The notes: generated from the letters alone by a model not told the origin. Positions 34,744 to 43,951 are shown, counted from the stretch's first letter. The stretch is 64,000 nucleotides of DNA from Actinokineospora enzanensis DSM 44649 (GCF_000374445.1 NZ_KB894404.1:186001-250000), one strand, 5' to 3'. Translations and numbers: made by a program.

Positions 34744-35970
34744 GTGCGCGAGCGCGTCGAGGACCTGTTGCGTTCGTTGGGGCCGCGGGTTCTCGGCGTG
34801 CTTGTGCGGCATCATGGGCATTTCGATGTCTGTGAGGACGCCGTGCAGGAGGCGTTGCTCGCCGCTGCCACGCATTGGCCGCGGGATGGGGTGCCGGACA
34901 ATCCGACCGGGTGGTTGGTCACGGCGGCCGGGCGGCGGCTCACCGATCACTGGCGGTCGGAGAACGCGCGGCGGCGGCGGGAGGATGTGGTCGCCGCGCA
35001 GGCGGAGTTGTTGGCGCCCGCGCCGGATGTGCAGCGGCCGGGGGATAGTGATGACACGCTGGAGTTGCTCTTCCTGTGCTGCCATCCCGACCTGACGGCG
35101 GCCTCCCGGATCGCCCTGACCCTGCGTGCGGTGGGTGGGTTGACGACGGCCGAGATCGCGGCCGCGTTTCTGGTGCCCGAGGCGACGATGGCGCAGCGGA
35201 TCAGTCGGGCGAAGTTGCGGTTGCGGGGGGCAGCGTTTCCCCGGGACGCGGGGCCGGATCGGTTGGCTGCGGTGTTGCATGTGCTGTATCTGATCTTCAC
35301 CGAGGGGCACACCGCCACCGCGGGCGCCGATCTGCGTCGGGCCGATCTCACCGCGGAGGCCATTCGGTTGACTCGGGCGGTGCATCGGCTTCGGCCGTCC
35401 GATGGGGAGATCACCGGGCTGCTCGCGCTGATGTTGCTGACCGATGCACGCCGGGAGACCCGGGTGACGGCCGAGGGTGAGCTGGTGCCGTTGGCCGAGC
35501 AGGATCGCGCTCGCTGGGACCGTGCCGCCATCGCCGAGGGGGTCGCGTTGGTGACCGAGACGTTGACGACCGCGTCGCTGGGGCCGTACCAGGTGCAGTC
35601 CGCGATCGCTGCCATCCACGCGGAGGCGCTGACCGACGTGGACACCGACTGGGCCCAGATCCTGGTGTTCTATGACATTCTTGCTCGTATCGCCCCGAAC
35701 CCGATGGTCTCGTTGAACCGGGCGGTCGCCGTGGCCAAGGTCGCCGGGCCGCGTGCCGGGCTGGCTGAACTGTCCACTTTGGCCGAGGACAGGCGGCTGC
35801 GCGACCACCACCGGCTGGCCGCGGTCCGCGCGCATTTCCTGGAGCTGGCGGAGGATTCCGAGGCGGCGGTGGCGGAATACCGGCGGGCGGCCCGGTTGAC
35901 GCTCAGCCTGACCGAACGTCGTTACCTGGAGTCCCGCGCGGATCGGCTCGCTCGCGAGGCGGCTTCCTGA
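34744..35970 (+). CDS. ECF42-type RNA polymerase sigma factor
   Basis: A 408-residue sigma factor. Region 2 lies at residues about 10-85 (HHGHFDVCEDAVQEALLAA) and region 4 at about 110-165 (LTLRAVGGLTTAEIAAAFLVPEATMAQRISRAKLRLR). The remaining 220 residues form the helical TPR-like extension typical of group ECF42, which has no classical membrane anti-sigma factor and seems to regulate itself through that extension. Start is GTG immediately after the DGPF gene. A perfect hairpin follows. The trigger is unknown. Confidence 0.9.
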   Translation: MRERVEDLLRSLGPRVLGVLVRHHGHFDVCEDAVQEALLAAATHWPRDGVPDNPTGWLVTAAGRRLTDHWRSENARRRREDVVAAQAELLAPAPDVQRPGDSDDTLELLFLCCHPDLTAASRIALTLRAVGGLTTAEIAAAFLVPEATMAQRISRAKLRLRGAAFPRDAGPDRLAAVLHVLYLIFTEGHTATAGADLRRADLTAEAIRLTRAVHRLRPSDGEITGLLALMLLTDARRETRVTAEGELVPLAEQDRARWDRAAIAEGVALVTETLTTASLGPYQVQSAIAAIHAEALTDVDTDWAQILVFYDILARIAPNPMVSLNRAVAVAKVAGPRAGLAELSTLAEDRRLRDHHRLAAVRAHFLELAEDSEAAVAEYRRAARLTLSLTERRYLESRADRLAREAAS

Positions 35971-36020
35971 TTCGTGGCAACGGATCCGGGCGAGGTCGAT
36001 GCGTGTGGCCTGGAAAAGGT

Positions 36021-36050
36021 CGTGGCCCGGCGGGATTCCGCCGGGCCACG
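36021..36050. terminator. Bidirectional hairpin terminator
   Basis: Thirteen-base perfect arms CGTGGCCCGGCGG and complement with loop GATT, between the ECF42 gene and the convergent small membrane protein gene. Confidence 0.8.
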
Positions 36051-36061
36051 AACCTGTCCGC

Positions 36062-36217
36062 TCAGAGCGAGGCGATGATCACCAGGAGCAGGAGCACGCC
36101 GATGACGATGGCCACCAACGGAACGCGGCCGACCGGGGTGCGGTAGTGGCTGCGCACGGTCGTCGTTCGGAACCAGCTGCCCGGTGCTCTGCGGTGATGT
36201 CGTCGTACCCATGCCAT
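36062..36217 (-). CDS. 51-residue single-pass membrane protein
   Basis: A short gene with a proper ribosome site (GGGAGA, four bases before the ATG at 36217). The product begins MAWVRRHHRRAPGSWF, has a strongly basic N-terminal half of about 32 residues rich in arginine and histidine, and ends with one hydrophobic helix VPLVAIVIGVLLLLVIIASL and the stop codon. The arrangement predicts a tail-anchored or N-in small membrane protein. I do not recognise a family. Overlapping longer frames on this strand look non-coding. It stops next to the shared terminator. Confidence 0.6.
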   Translation of the reverse strand: MAWVRRHHRRAPGSWFRTTTVRSHYRTPVGRVPLVAIVIGVLLLLVIIASL

Positions 36218-36290
36218 GGTTTCTCCCGACGGGGTCCGGGGCCATTCCTGTTCGGATAGGTGCCCGTTCCGGCGGAGATCGAAACGCGGT

Positions 36291-36785
36291 TCAGGCGCGG
36301 GCGGCCTCCCATGACGGGCTGGGGTGGAAGTAGGTGTCGTAGCGTTCCTGCACTTCCAGCAGGCTTTCCGGCGGTACCTCGCCCTGCACGATCCGGTGCA
36401 GGTGGCGGAAGTACTCGAACCGCTCCACCCCGGGCGTGATCACCACCAGGAGGTCGGCGGTCGAGCCAGGCACGGCTGCGAACGCGTGCGTCGCGCCCGG
36501 CGGGACCACCACGAGGTCGCCGCGTTCGGCGGTGAGGACGTCCTCGCCGGAGAGCAGTTGGGCGGCGCCGTCGAGGACGTAGAACATCTCCGCCGAGTTG
36601 GCGTGGTGGTGCGGTTTAGCGCCGTCGGCGCCCTCGTCCAGGGTGACGCGCAGGGTGGACAGGGCGCCGCCGGTGGCGTTGCTGTCGGTCAGCAGCCGCA
36701 TGGTGATCGAGCCGTTGTCGATCTCCTCCAGGTCCGCGGCGCGGACCACCACCGACTTGTCGAAGCGCGGGATGAACAGCGACAT
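36291..36785 (-). CDS. Cupin-domain protein
   Basis: A 164-residue single-domain cupin. Cupin motif 1 is KPHHHANSAEMFYVLDG, supplying two or three metal histidines and a glutamate; motif 2 is RGDLVVVPPGATHAF with the last histidine. About 45 C-terminal residues (RFEYFRHLHRIVQGEVPPESLLEVQERYDTYF) are typical of quercetinase-like or small-molecule-modifying cupins. Activity unknown. Its start is three bases after the stop of the NmrA-like gene, so the two are co-transcribed. Confidence 0.85.
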   Translation of the reverse strand: MSLFIPRFDKSVVVRAADLEEIDNGSITMRLLTDSNATGGALSTLRVTLDEGADGAKPHHHANSAEMFYVLDGAAQLLSGEDVLTAERGDLVVVPPGATHAFAAVPGSTADLLVVITPGVERFEYFRHLHRIVQGEVPPESLLEVQERYDTYFHPSPSWEAARA

Positions 36786-36788
36786 CGC

Positions 36789-37655
36789 TCAGGCCCGCAG
36801 GCCCGCGTAGCTGTCCGGGTTCGCCGCCAGGAACTCGGCGAAGCTCTGCGCGGGGCGGCCGGTCAGCCGGGGCACGGTGTCGGACACCGTCGACAGCTCG
36901 CCGGTGGCGATGGCCAGGTACGAGGTGACCCAGCCCGCCACCTCGAACTCCGGGGCGCCGTAGTGCGCGCGGGACGCGTACGCCTCGGCCTCGGTCTCCG
37001 CCTGGTAGCTGATCGGGCGGCCGCTGACCCTGGCCAGCTCCTCGGCCGCCTCGGCGAAGCTGATCGCCGCCGGGCCGGTCACGTCCAGCACCTGACCGTC
37101 GTGCGCCTCGTCCCGGAGCACCGCGGCCGCGACGGCGGCGACGTCGTCCACCGACACGGCGCTGACCTTGCCGTCGCCCGCCGGGCCGCGCAGCACGCCC
37201 TCGGTGCCCGCCATGGAGGGCAGGCCCGACTGGTACATGCTGTCGCGCAGGGCCACGAACGGGACGTCGCTGTGCTTGAGGTGCTGCTCGGTGTGCCAGT
37301 GGTCGCGGCCGAAGGTGAAAGTGCAGTCGGGGGACGCGCCCAGGAACGACAGGTACACGATCCGGCGCACGCCGACCGCGACGGCGGCGTCGATGGCCGT
37401 GGTGTGTTCGTTGACGCGGTCGGCGGACTCGCGCGCGGAGATCAGGAGGAGTGTGTCGGTGCCCGCGAGCGCGGCCCGCATGCCGTCCGCGTCGGAGTAC
37501 TCGGCGCCGTGCGCGGTGTTGGCGTTGGGCAGGTCGGGCAGGGTCGAGGGATCGCGCGAGAGGAGGCGTTGGGCCACGCCCTGCGCCGAGAGCAGGCGGG
37601 CGACCCGGCTGCCGATGGTCCCGGACGCGCCGGTGATCGTGATGAGTGAGCCCAC
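36789..37655 (-). CDS. NmrA-like NAD(P)-binding oxidoreductase
   Basis: A 288-residue atypical short-chain dehydrogenase of the NmrA/quinone-reductase-like group. The Rossmann motif ITGASGTIGSRVARLL begins five residues from the start. VGVRRIVYLSFLGASPD follows, and the classical YxxxK is absent, as in NmrA-like proteins, which may reduce quinones or only sense NADP. GTG at 37655 has GGGAGG upstream. First gene of a two-gene unit with the cupin. Confidence 0.85.
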   Translation of the reverse strand: MGSLITITGASGTIGSRVARLLSAQGVAQRLLSRDPSTLPDLPNANTAHGAEYSDADGMRAALAGTDTLLLISARESADRVNEHTTAIDAAVAVGVRRIVYLSFLGASPDCTFTFGRDHWHTEQHLKHSDVPFVALRDSMYQSGLPSMAGTEGVLRGPAGDGKVSAVSVDDVAAVAAAVLRDEAHDGQVLDVTGPAAISFAEAAEELARVSGRPISYQAETEAEAYASRAHYGAPEFEVAGWVTSYLAIATGELSTVSDTVPRLTGRPAQSFAEFLAANPDSYAGLRA

Positions 37656-37742
37656 GGTGTGTGCCTCCCGTCGTAGACGAACGGGTTCAGCATTCCCGAT
37701 GGGCACGCGGCGCGCCGGGGTGGGGCGTCCCGTTCGGACGGG

Positions 37743-38951
37743 TCAGCCGGAGCCGGGCGCGGCCGACCAGGGTTTGTGGACGGCACCGGTCTGCCGCGGC
37801 GGCTCGGGTTCGGCGGTCGGGTCGGCGGTGGGCTCGGGGATCGGGACCGCGATCGTGGCCGTCATGTGCGCGGCCACTGCGGCCACCTCGCCCGAGCTGC
37901 CGCCGGGAACGCGGTCCAGGACTCGGCGGCCCAGCGCGAACAGCAGGTTCGTCACCAGGACCGCGGGCGCGATCACCGCCACCGCGCCGGGGAAGTCCGG
38001 TTCCAGCAGCAGTGCCAGCACGATCGCGGTCAGGCCGTTCTGCTGTCCCAGGGCCAGGCACCAGCGGTCGTAGCGGGGGAGATGACGCGACAGCGCCACC
38101 CCCATGACCATCTGGGCGGCGAACGCGGCCCCGCCCAGCGCGAGGCCCCGCAGCAGATCGGGCCACGAATGGGTGGTGACCGTGCCACCCAGGACCACAC
38201 CCAGCGCCGCGCCCGCCAAGAGCAGGGCGGCGGCCAGGGTCCGGTCCACCACCCAGTCCAGTGTGCGGAATGGACGGAAGAACAGGCCGCACGCCGCCAC
38301 GCCCAGCATCAGGCCGTATCGCACCGACACGACCGCGAACCCGGCCACCAGCAGCACCGCCACCACCGCGCCCACCACCCGGACCACGCCGGTGATGTGC
38401 TTCGACAGGAGGCGGGCGAGCCACCACAGCCCGGCTGCAACCAGGACGAACGCGCCGTTGAAGGCCAGGCCCTGCCAGAAGTCGGCGATGCCGTCGGAGG
38501 CCTCGCCGCCCAACGCGAACGCCGAGAGATACACGGTCAGCAGCACCGTGACCGGGTCGTCGAAGGCGGCCCAGGCGGACAGGATGGCCCGCGCCGAGTC
38601 CGACATCCGCCTGCTCAGCGTCGCTCCGACGGACAGCGGGTCGATCTGGGCGACCGCGACGCCCAGCACCAGGCTGATCGGCCGCGGGTGGATCAGGTAC
38701 ATGACCGCCGAGATCAGCGCCGTCTTGGCGAGCACGCCGACGGTGATGGCCAGCACCACCGTCCGCAGGTTCTCCCGCAGCTCGGACAGCTCGATGCCGC
38801 GCGTGCTGCCGTAGAGGCCGACGGCCAGCAGGGCGGTGATCGCCAGGTGGTAGGCGGGCGCGGTGTGTGCCTGCCAGCCCGCCAGCGCCGCGACCGCCCA
38901 GGCCACCAGGGTGACCGCGAGCGCGATCAGCGGTAGTCGGCTCGTGCCCAC
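37743..38951 (-). CDS. Cation/proton antiporter (CPA type)
   Basis: A 402-residue membrane protein with about eleven or twelve helices. The ion-binding aspartates of the family are suggested by AVAQIDPLSVGATLSRR and SAWAAFDDPVTVLLTVYLSA, and ALGQQNGLTAIVLALLLEPDF lies in a later conserved helix. It should exchange Na+ or K+ for protons. The last 35 residues are a proline-rich cytoplasmic tail (PIPEPTADPTAEPEPPRQTG). Start GTG with GGAG upstream. Confidence 0.82.
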   Translation of the reverse strand: MGTSRLPLIALAVTLVAWAVAALAGWQAHTAPAYHLAITALLAVGLYGSTRGIELSELRENLRTVVLAITVGVLAKTALISAVMYLIHPRPISLVLGVAVAQIDPLSVGATLSRRMSDSARAILSAWAAFDDPVTVLLTVYLSAFALGGEASDGIADFWQGLAFNGAFVLVAAGLWWLARLLSKHITGVVRVVGAVVAVLLVAGFAVVSVRYGLMLGVAACGLFFRPFRTLDWVVDRTLAAALLLAGAALGVVLGGTVTTHSWPDLLRGLALGGAAFAAQMVMGVALSRHLPRYDRWCLALGQQNGLTAIVLALLLEPDFPGAVAVIAPAVLVTNLLFALGRRVLDRVPGGSSGEVAAVAAHMTATIAVPIPEPTADPTAEPEPPRQTGAVHKPWSAAPGSG

Positions 38952-39057
38952 CGTGGCTCCCCGAGTCGGTGCGGTTCCGTACAGGATATCGCCGGGGGTT
39001 TCACGACTGTTGCCTCCGGGACACGGGGTATTCCCGGTCGGGCCGGGAAGACAGCAC

Positions 39058-39996
39058 TCATGAAGGTAGTTCGTCGGCGAGCCGGGCGAGTCGTGCGTCG
39101 GCCGCCGACACCTCGCTCTGGTTGAGCGTGACGCCGGTCAGGTAGTCGCCGACGCCGAGCCGGTAGTAGTAGACCGCGCCCTGTTCGACGTCGAGCACGA
39201 CGCGGCGCAGGTGGCCCGCGACGGTGGCCCGGACCAGGCGGCCGACCTGGCCCACGGTGGCGAACATGGCCTCGGCGAACTCGGCGTAGAAGGCCCGGCG
39301 CCTGCCCGCGTCGATGACCTTCAGGTACTGCCGCATGGTCGGCAGGTCGAAGCAGTCGTGGCCCTCGGTGTCCCGGCCCTGCCGGACCCTGGCGACCAGG
39401 TGCAGGTCGCCGTGCCGGACCGACTCGGCCAGGCCGGACTGGGGCGGCAGGCTGGGCGGCGCGGCCCAGCCGCCCGGATTCTGGTCCGGCAGCCCGAGCC
39501 GGTCGCGCAGACCGCGCACCAGGGTGGTGATCTCGCGGTCGACCCGGTTCACCGCCGCGTGCTCGGTGAGCGGGTCGGTGTGCGCGGCGGCGTCGTCGAG
39601 GAAGGCGAAGGCGACCACGTACTGGCCGGGCACGATCTGGTAGCAGAAGATCGCGCCGTGCTCGGCGTGCAGCACCACCCGGATGAGCCTGCCGGTGCCC
39701 ATCTCGGCCAGCCGGGCCTCCTGGGTGTCGGCGAAGATCGACACCAGCCGGGCGGCGCTCGCGCAGTTGGCGCGCAGCCGGTCCAGGCCCTCGGCGGCGG
39801 CCGGGACGTCCGGCAGCGCGGTGTCGAAGTCGTCCGCGTGGTAGTCCGCCACGCCGCCGCTGATCAGCGTGATCACCTGGACCAGGCGCGCGGCCACCAG
39901 CTCGCCGCACAGCTCCCACTCCGGCGGTTCCGCCTCCGCAGCCGGGTCCGGGGCCTGCCGCGGCTCATCCCCGGTCCAGGTCGCTCCAGTGCTCAC
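39058..39996 (-). CDS. Protein with duplicated roadblock-like domain, linked to FxsT
   Basis: A 312-residue cytoplasmic protein without recognised function. It contains two diverged copies of one alpha/beta unit: copy 1 around residues 105-140 (LIRVVLHAEHGAIFCYQIVPG) and copy 2 around 255-290 (LRRVVLDVEQGAVYYYRLGVG). The pattern of helix followed by strands resembles roadblock/LC7 proteins, which bind small GTPases, but this is a fold-level guess. It starts ten bases after the stop of the giant FxsT-like gene with GGAG six bases ahead of the GTG, so it belongs to the same operon. Confidence 0.55.
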   Translation of the reverse strand: MSTGATWTGDEPRQAPDPAAEAEPPEWELCGELVAARLVQVITLISGGVADYHADDFDTALPDVPAAAEGLDRLRANCASAARLVSIFADTQEARLAEMGTGRLIRVVLHAEHGAIFCYQIVPGQYVVAFAFLDDAAAHTDPLTEHAAVNRVDREITTLVRGLRDRLGLPDQNPGGWAAPPSLPPQSGLAESVRHGDLHLVARVRQGRDTEGHDCFDLPTMRQYLKVIDAGRRRAFYAEFAEAMFATVGQVGRLVRATVAGHLRRVVLDVEQGAVYYYRLGVGDYLTGVTLNQSEVSAADARLARLADELPS

Positions 39997-40006
39997 CGCA
40001 GACTCC

Positions 40007-43000
40007 TTATCCCAGCTCGACGCAGACCCAGGACCAGCACCGCTCCCCGACGGGCCGGTCGAACTGCCGGACGTTGTGCTCGGCCGCCGCGGCGGTCGGG
40101 TGGCTCGCGCCGAGGAACTCCAGCGCGAGGTCTCGGGCGGCGCGCGCGGCGGCGCCGTCCTCGGCGGTGGTGCCGGTGCGCAGCGCGGCCAGGTTCACCG
40201 CCGCGGCCAGCGCCCACGGGTGCAGCTCGTCCAGGCCGTCGCACAGCTGCCGGTGGCCGAGCTGTCCGATGTGGACGGCCTCGTCGCGCAGCCCGACCGC
40301 GTGCTGGAACACCGCCAGGTTCACCCGGGTGATCGCGGTGAACGGGTGCGTGTCGCCGAACTGCGGCAGCTCGGTGTGCGCGCGCAGGGCGACCTCGCCC
40401 AGCGTCACCGCCTCCGGGGCCAGGTCGGCGGCGAACAGGTCGACCGAGTGCGCGATCCGGCCGACGAACACCGGGCCGCTGTCGGCGACGAAGTGCCGGT
40501 GCACCCGGCGCAGCAGGTCCGCGCCCGCGGCCACGATCGCCTCCGGGCGGCGGGCGCCCATCCGGCGCTCCACCGACAGCTTGAACCGGCGCGCCAGCAG
40601 CGCCTCCTGGGCGTCCGGGTGCTCGCTGAGGGTGCGCAGCACGCCGTCGAGGTGCCGTAGCGCCTCCCGGTGCCTGCCCAGCTCGCTGAGCCTGCCCGCG
40701 AGCACCCGGCGGGACTGCAGGGTGAAGTTGTGTGCCTCGCCCAGCACCCGGACCCGGCGTGGGTAGCTCGCCAGCTCCAGGTCGAGCGCCTCCTGGGTGC
40801 GGCCCACCAGCCAGCGGGACATGCCCAGGTTGAACGCGACCTTCAGCGTCTCCGGGTGGTCGTGGCCGAAGGTGGTGCGGTAGCCGCGCCAGGTGGCCTC
40901 GTCCTCGGCCAGCGCCTCGTCGTAGCGGCCGACCGAGCGCAGGTCGCCGCCGAAGCGGCGGGCCGTGCTCAGCGTGCGCGGGTGGGTGTTGCCCAGCGCG
41001 CGCCGGTGGTGCGCGAGCAGCACCTGGTCGATCTCCAGCGCCTCGAACCGGCGCGACAGCTCCCGGCACAGGTCGGCGCGCACGCCGTTGAGCCTGCACA
41101 GCAACGGGTCGTGCGCGCCGAACGCGCGGGTCCACGCGGCGGCCACCGGGTCGGCGAACGCCAGCGCCTCGGCGGCGATCTCCAGGCTGTGCGTCAGGTA
41201 CAGGTGCGTGACCTGGTCGACCAGCCACCGGCGCACCGCCCACGCGCGGGAGCTCGGTGCGGTCGGGTCGCCAAGGCCGACGTCGTGGCCGAGGTCGACC
41301 GCCGCCACCTCGCACGGCACCAGGTGCCTCGCCAGCTCGGTGGACTCCGGGGTGAGCACGTCCAGGTCGCTCACCCGGGTGACGGCGAAGCGGGCCAGCG
41401 CGTACAGCACGTGCGCCCGCGCGCGGGCCAACTCCTCCGGCTCGGTGGCCGCGCGCAGCGCCCGTTGGGTGACCCGGTGCACGCGCAGCACCGCAGCGCC
41501 GTCCCGGTCGATCTCGAACAGCCCGAACCGCACGCCCGCCCACAGCACGCGCTCGATCTCGGCCTCGTCGGCCGCCAGCGGTCCGCCCGCCGGGCCCGCG
41601 AACGCGGCCAGCTCGTCCAGGAAACCCTGGCTGCGCACCAGCCGCAGGCTGATCCCGTCCGGCGCCAGGAACACGCACATCCGGGCGAGCGCCACGGTCA
41701 GCCGCCCGACGTGCGCGCCGAACTCGCCGTGCGCGCCGGGCAGCCAGTGCCTGCCGCTCAGCGTGGTGATCGTCAGCCGGACCATCCGCTCCAGCGGGTC
41801 GCGGCCGCGCAGCTCCGGCGCGGCCAGCCCGGCGCGCAGGTCCTTCGCGGCGCGCTGCACCGACTCGGCGGGTGCCAGGCTGCGCTGGTTGCCCCGCCAG
41901 GCGGCGCGCAGCCAGGCCGCGGCCAGGGTCAGCGCGACCGGCAGGTGGCCCAGCTCGGCGGCGATGTCGCGGGCCTCCTCGGCGCCCAGGTCGCGCACGC
42001 CCGCGACCGGGTGGCCGAGCAGGTCGGCCGCGTCGTCCTCGGCCAGTGGGCCCATCGACAGCACGGTGCGCACCGCGGCCCGGTCGCCCGGTGTCCGGTT
42101 TCCCGTTGCCCGGTCTCCTGTGGCCCGATCTCCCACTGTGCGCTCGGTCGTTGGCCGGTCGCCGGGGGGTGTGTCCGGTGTGGTGGGTCCGCCGGGGCCC
42201 GGCCAGGCGCCCGCGGTGATGATCACGTCGCCCGCGCCGCGCGCGGGCAGCAGGTCGCGCACCGACTCCTCGGTGGCGTCGTCGTAGATCAGCAGCCAGC
42301 GGTCCGGCGCGCCCGCGGACCGCCTGGCCAGGTGGGTGAGCACCGCCTCGGCGGGCTCGGCGCTGGTCAGGTGCAGGGTCGCGGCCAGCGCGGCCAGCCG
42401 GGCGCGCACCGCAGGCCGGTCGCCCGCCGGGATCCACCAGATCAGGTCGTAGGCGGACTCGAAGCGTTCGCAGTAGGCGCGGACCGCCTCGCTCTTGCCG
42501 ACCCCGGGCGCGCCGACCAGGACCACCGTGCGGCCCGCCGGGTCCGGCGCGGCGGTCAGCGGGCTGAGCAGGTCGCGGACGCGTTCCAGCAGGTCGTCGC
42601 GGCCGACGAAGCGGCTGCTCGGCCGCGGTCGGTCGCCGGCGTCCACCGCGCGCGGCTCGCTGTCGAACGCGGCAGCCGCGCCCAGCCCGGTGGTGTCCTG
42701 GGCCGGGTCGCCGTCGAAGACCCAGGCGGCCTCGAACAGCGCGCGGCGGGCGTCGGTGCCCGCGCCGGGCGGCTGGATCGGCAGGGTGACCGCGGTGGTG
42801 ACGGCCGGGTGCGTGTGCTCCTCGCCGGACCGCACGCCGACGATCCGCACGTGTGTGGGCAGCGCACGCAGCGCCGCGTCGGCCGGGGATCCCGCCAGCG
42901 CCGGGGTGAGCACGGCGATCACCGTGCGGTCGCCGGGATCCACGCCCACGTCGGTCAACCGGCGCGCCACGCACCCGGCGGTGCGGAGCTGTTCGGCGAT

Positions 43001-43951
43001 CCAGTCCGCGCGCAGGCGGTCGGCGGGGGCGTAGGCGAGCCAGATCGTGTCGGTCGGCTCGGCCAGCTTCAGCGCCACCAGGTAGCGCTCGCGCACGATC
43101 CGCGGCAGCGGCGGGAACTCGGTGATCGCGCCGCCGGTCATCGCGGTGCAGATCTGCTCGTAGGCGCGGACGAGGTCGTTGTCGTGGCCGGAGTCGTCCA
43201 GCAACAGCGCCAGCGCGCCGAAGCGGCCCTGCTCCGGCCGGTACGGGGTCTCGACGATCTGTACCGGGGCGGCGCCGTCGAACAGGTCGCTGAACGCGCG
43301 GCGCACCAGCGGTTCGGCGCCCGTGCCCGCCGGACCGCCCAGTCCGGCGGGCACCAGCACCAGGGCGGGTGGCGCGGGGGCGGCGGTGAGCGCGCGGGCG
43401 ATCTCGTCGGCCGGGCCGATGCCGTCGGTGAGGAAGCTGAGCACGGCCACGTCGCACAGGTCGGCCACGGCCGCGAGGTCGAGCCCGGCCGCGAGCGGGA
43501 GGTCGAGCAGCACGTGGTCGTAGCCCGCGGCGGCGGCCGCCTGCCCGAGCGCGGCGAGGTGTTCGAGGTCGACCGCGGTGTCCGCGGGACCGAAGTCCTC
43601 GTCGCCGACGACGTCCACCACCCCGGCCGCGGACGGTACCCGGTAGCGGGACATCCGCGCGGTCCACGGGCGGGCGTCGCGGGCGGTCGGGCGGCTCGCC
43701 GCGCCCTGGAGCGCGTCCTCGACGGCCTCGGGCACCGGCACCGCGGCCGCGGTGCGGAAACGCCGGAGGTAGTGGTGCGCGGGCGGGGGTTCCGAACCGA
43801 GGTCGACCACCAGCGGCGCGCGACCCGCGGCGGCGAGCAGGCAGGCCGTGTTGGCGACCAGGCGGGTGCGGCCGGTGCCCCGGGTCGGGGCCAGGAAGGC
43901 CACCAGCACCGCGCCGCCGTCCGCCCCGGGCGGACCGAATCCTGCAGCCAC
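40007..43951 (-). CDS. fxsT: FxSxx-COOH system protein FxsT: ParA-like, TIR-like, NB-ARC, TPR
   Basis: A 1314-residue multidomain protein of the FxSxx-COOH peptide system. Residues 13-250 resemble a ParA/MinD-type P-loop fold with a decayed Walker A (APTRGTGRTR). Residues about 303-375 look TIR-like (IWLAYAPADRLRADWIAEQL), without the EW catalytic glutamate, and recall the separate TIR-like FxsC protein of such loci. Residues about 447-720 are an NB-ARC STAND ATPase with FVGRDDLLERV and Walker A GAPGVGKS (480-487). The rest is about a dozen TPRs (for example LGNTHPRTLSTARRFGGDL). A low-complexity linker of GDRATGDRATGN type interrupts the ATPase. Partner of the precursor gene 62 bases upstream. 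Confidence 0.85.
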   Translation of the reverse strand: MAAGFGPPGADGGAVLVAFLAPTRGTGRTRLVANTACLLAAAGRAPLVVDLGSEPPPAHHYLRRFRTAAAVPVPEAVEDALQGAASRPTARDARPWTARMSRYRVPSAAGVVDVVGDEDFGPADTAVDLEHLAALGQAAAAAGYDHVLLDLPLAAGLDLAAVADLCDVAVLSFLTDGIGPADEIARALTAAPAPPALVLVPAGLGGPAGTGAEPLVRRAFSDLFDGAAPVQIVETPYRPEQGRFGALALLLDDSGHDNDLVRAYEQICTAMTGGAITEFPPLPRIVRERYLVALKLAEPTDTIWLAYAPADRLRADWIAEQLRTAGCVARRLTDVGVDPGDRTVIAVLTPALAGSPADAALRALPTHVRIVGVRSGEEHTHPAVTTAVTLPIQPPGAGTDARRALFEAAWVFDGDPAQDTTGLGAAAAFDSEPRAVDAGDRPRPSSRFVGRDDLLERVRDLLSPLTAAPDPAGRTVVLVGAPGVGKSEAVRAYCERFESAYDLIWWIPAGDRPAVRARLAALAATLHLTSAEPAEAVLTHLARRSAGAPDRWLLIYDDATEESVRDLLPARGAGDVIITAGAWPGPGGPTTPDTPPGDRPTTERTVGDRATGDRATGNRTPGDRAAVRTVLSMGPLAEDDAADLLGHPVAGVRDLGAEEARDIAAELGHLPVALTLAAAWLRAAWRGNQRSLAPAESVQRAAKDLRAGLAAPELRGRDPLERMVRLTITTLSGRHWLPGAHGEFGAHVGRLTVALARMCVFLAPDGISLRLVRSQGFLDELAAFAGPAGGPLAADEAEIERVLWAGVRFGLFEIDRDGAAVLRVHRVTQRALRAATEPEELARARAHVLYALARFAVTRVSDLDVLTPESTELARHLVPCEVAAVDLGHDVGLGDPTAPSSRAWAVRRWLVDQVTHLYLTHSLEIAAEALAFADPVAAAWTRAFGAHDPLLCRLNGVRADLCRELSRRFEALEIDQVLLAHHRRALGNTHPRTLSTARRFGGDLRSVGRYDEALAEDEATWRGYRTTFGHDHPETLKVAFNLGMSRWLVGRTQEALDLELASYPRRVRVLGEAHNFTLQSRRVLAGRLSELGRHREALRHLDGVLRTLSEHPDAQEALLARRFKLSVERRMGARRPEAIVAAGADLLRRVHRHFVADSGPVFVGRIAHSVDLFAADLAPEAVTLGEVALRAHTELPQFGDTHPFTAITRVNLAVFQHAVGLRDEAVHIGQLGHRQLCDGLDELHPWALAAAVNLAALRTGTTAEDGAAARAARDLALEFLGASHPTAAAAEHNVRQFDRPVGERCWSWVCVELG

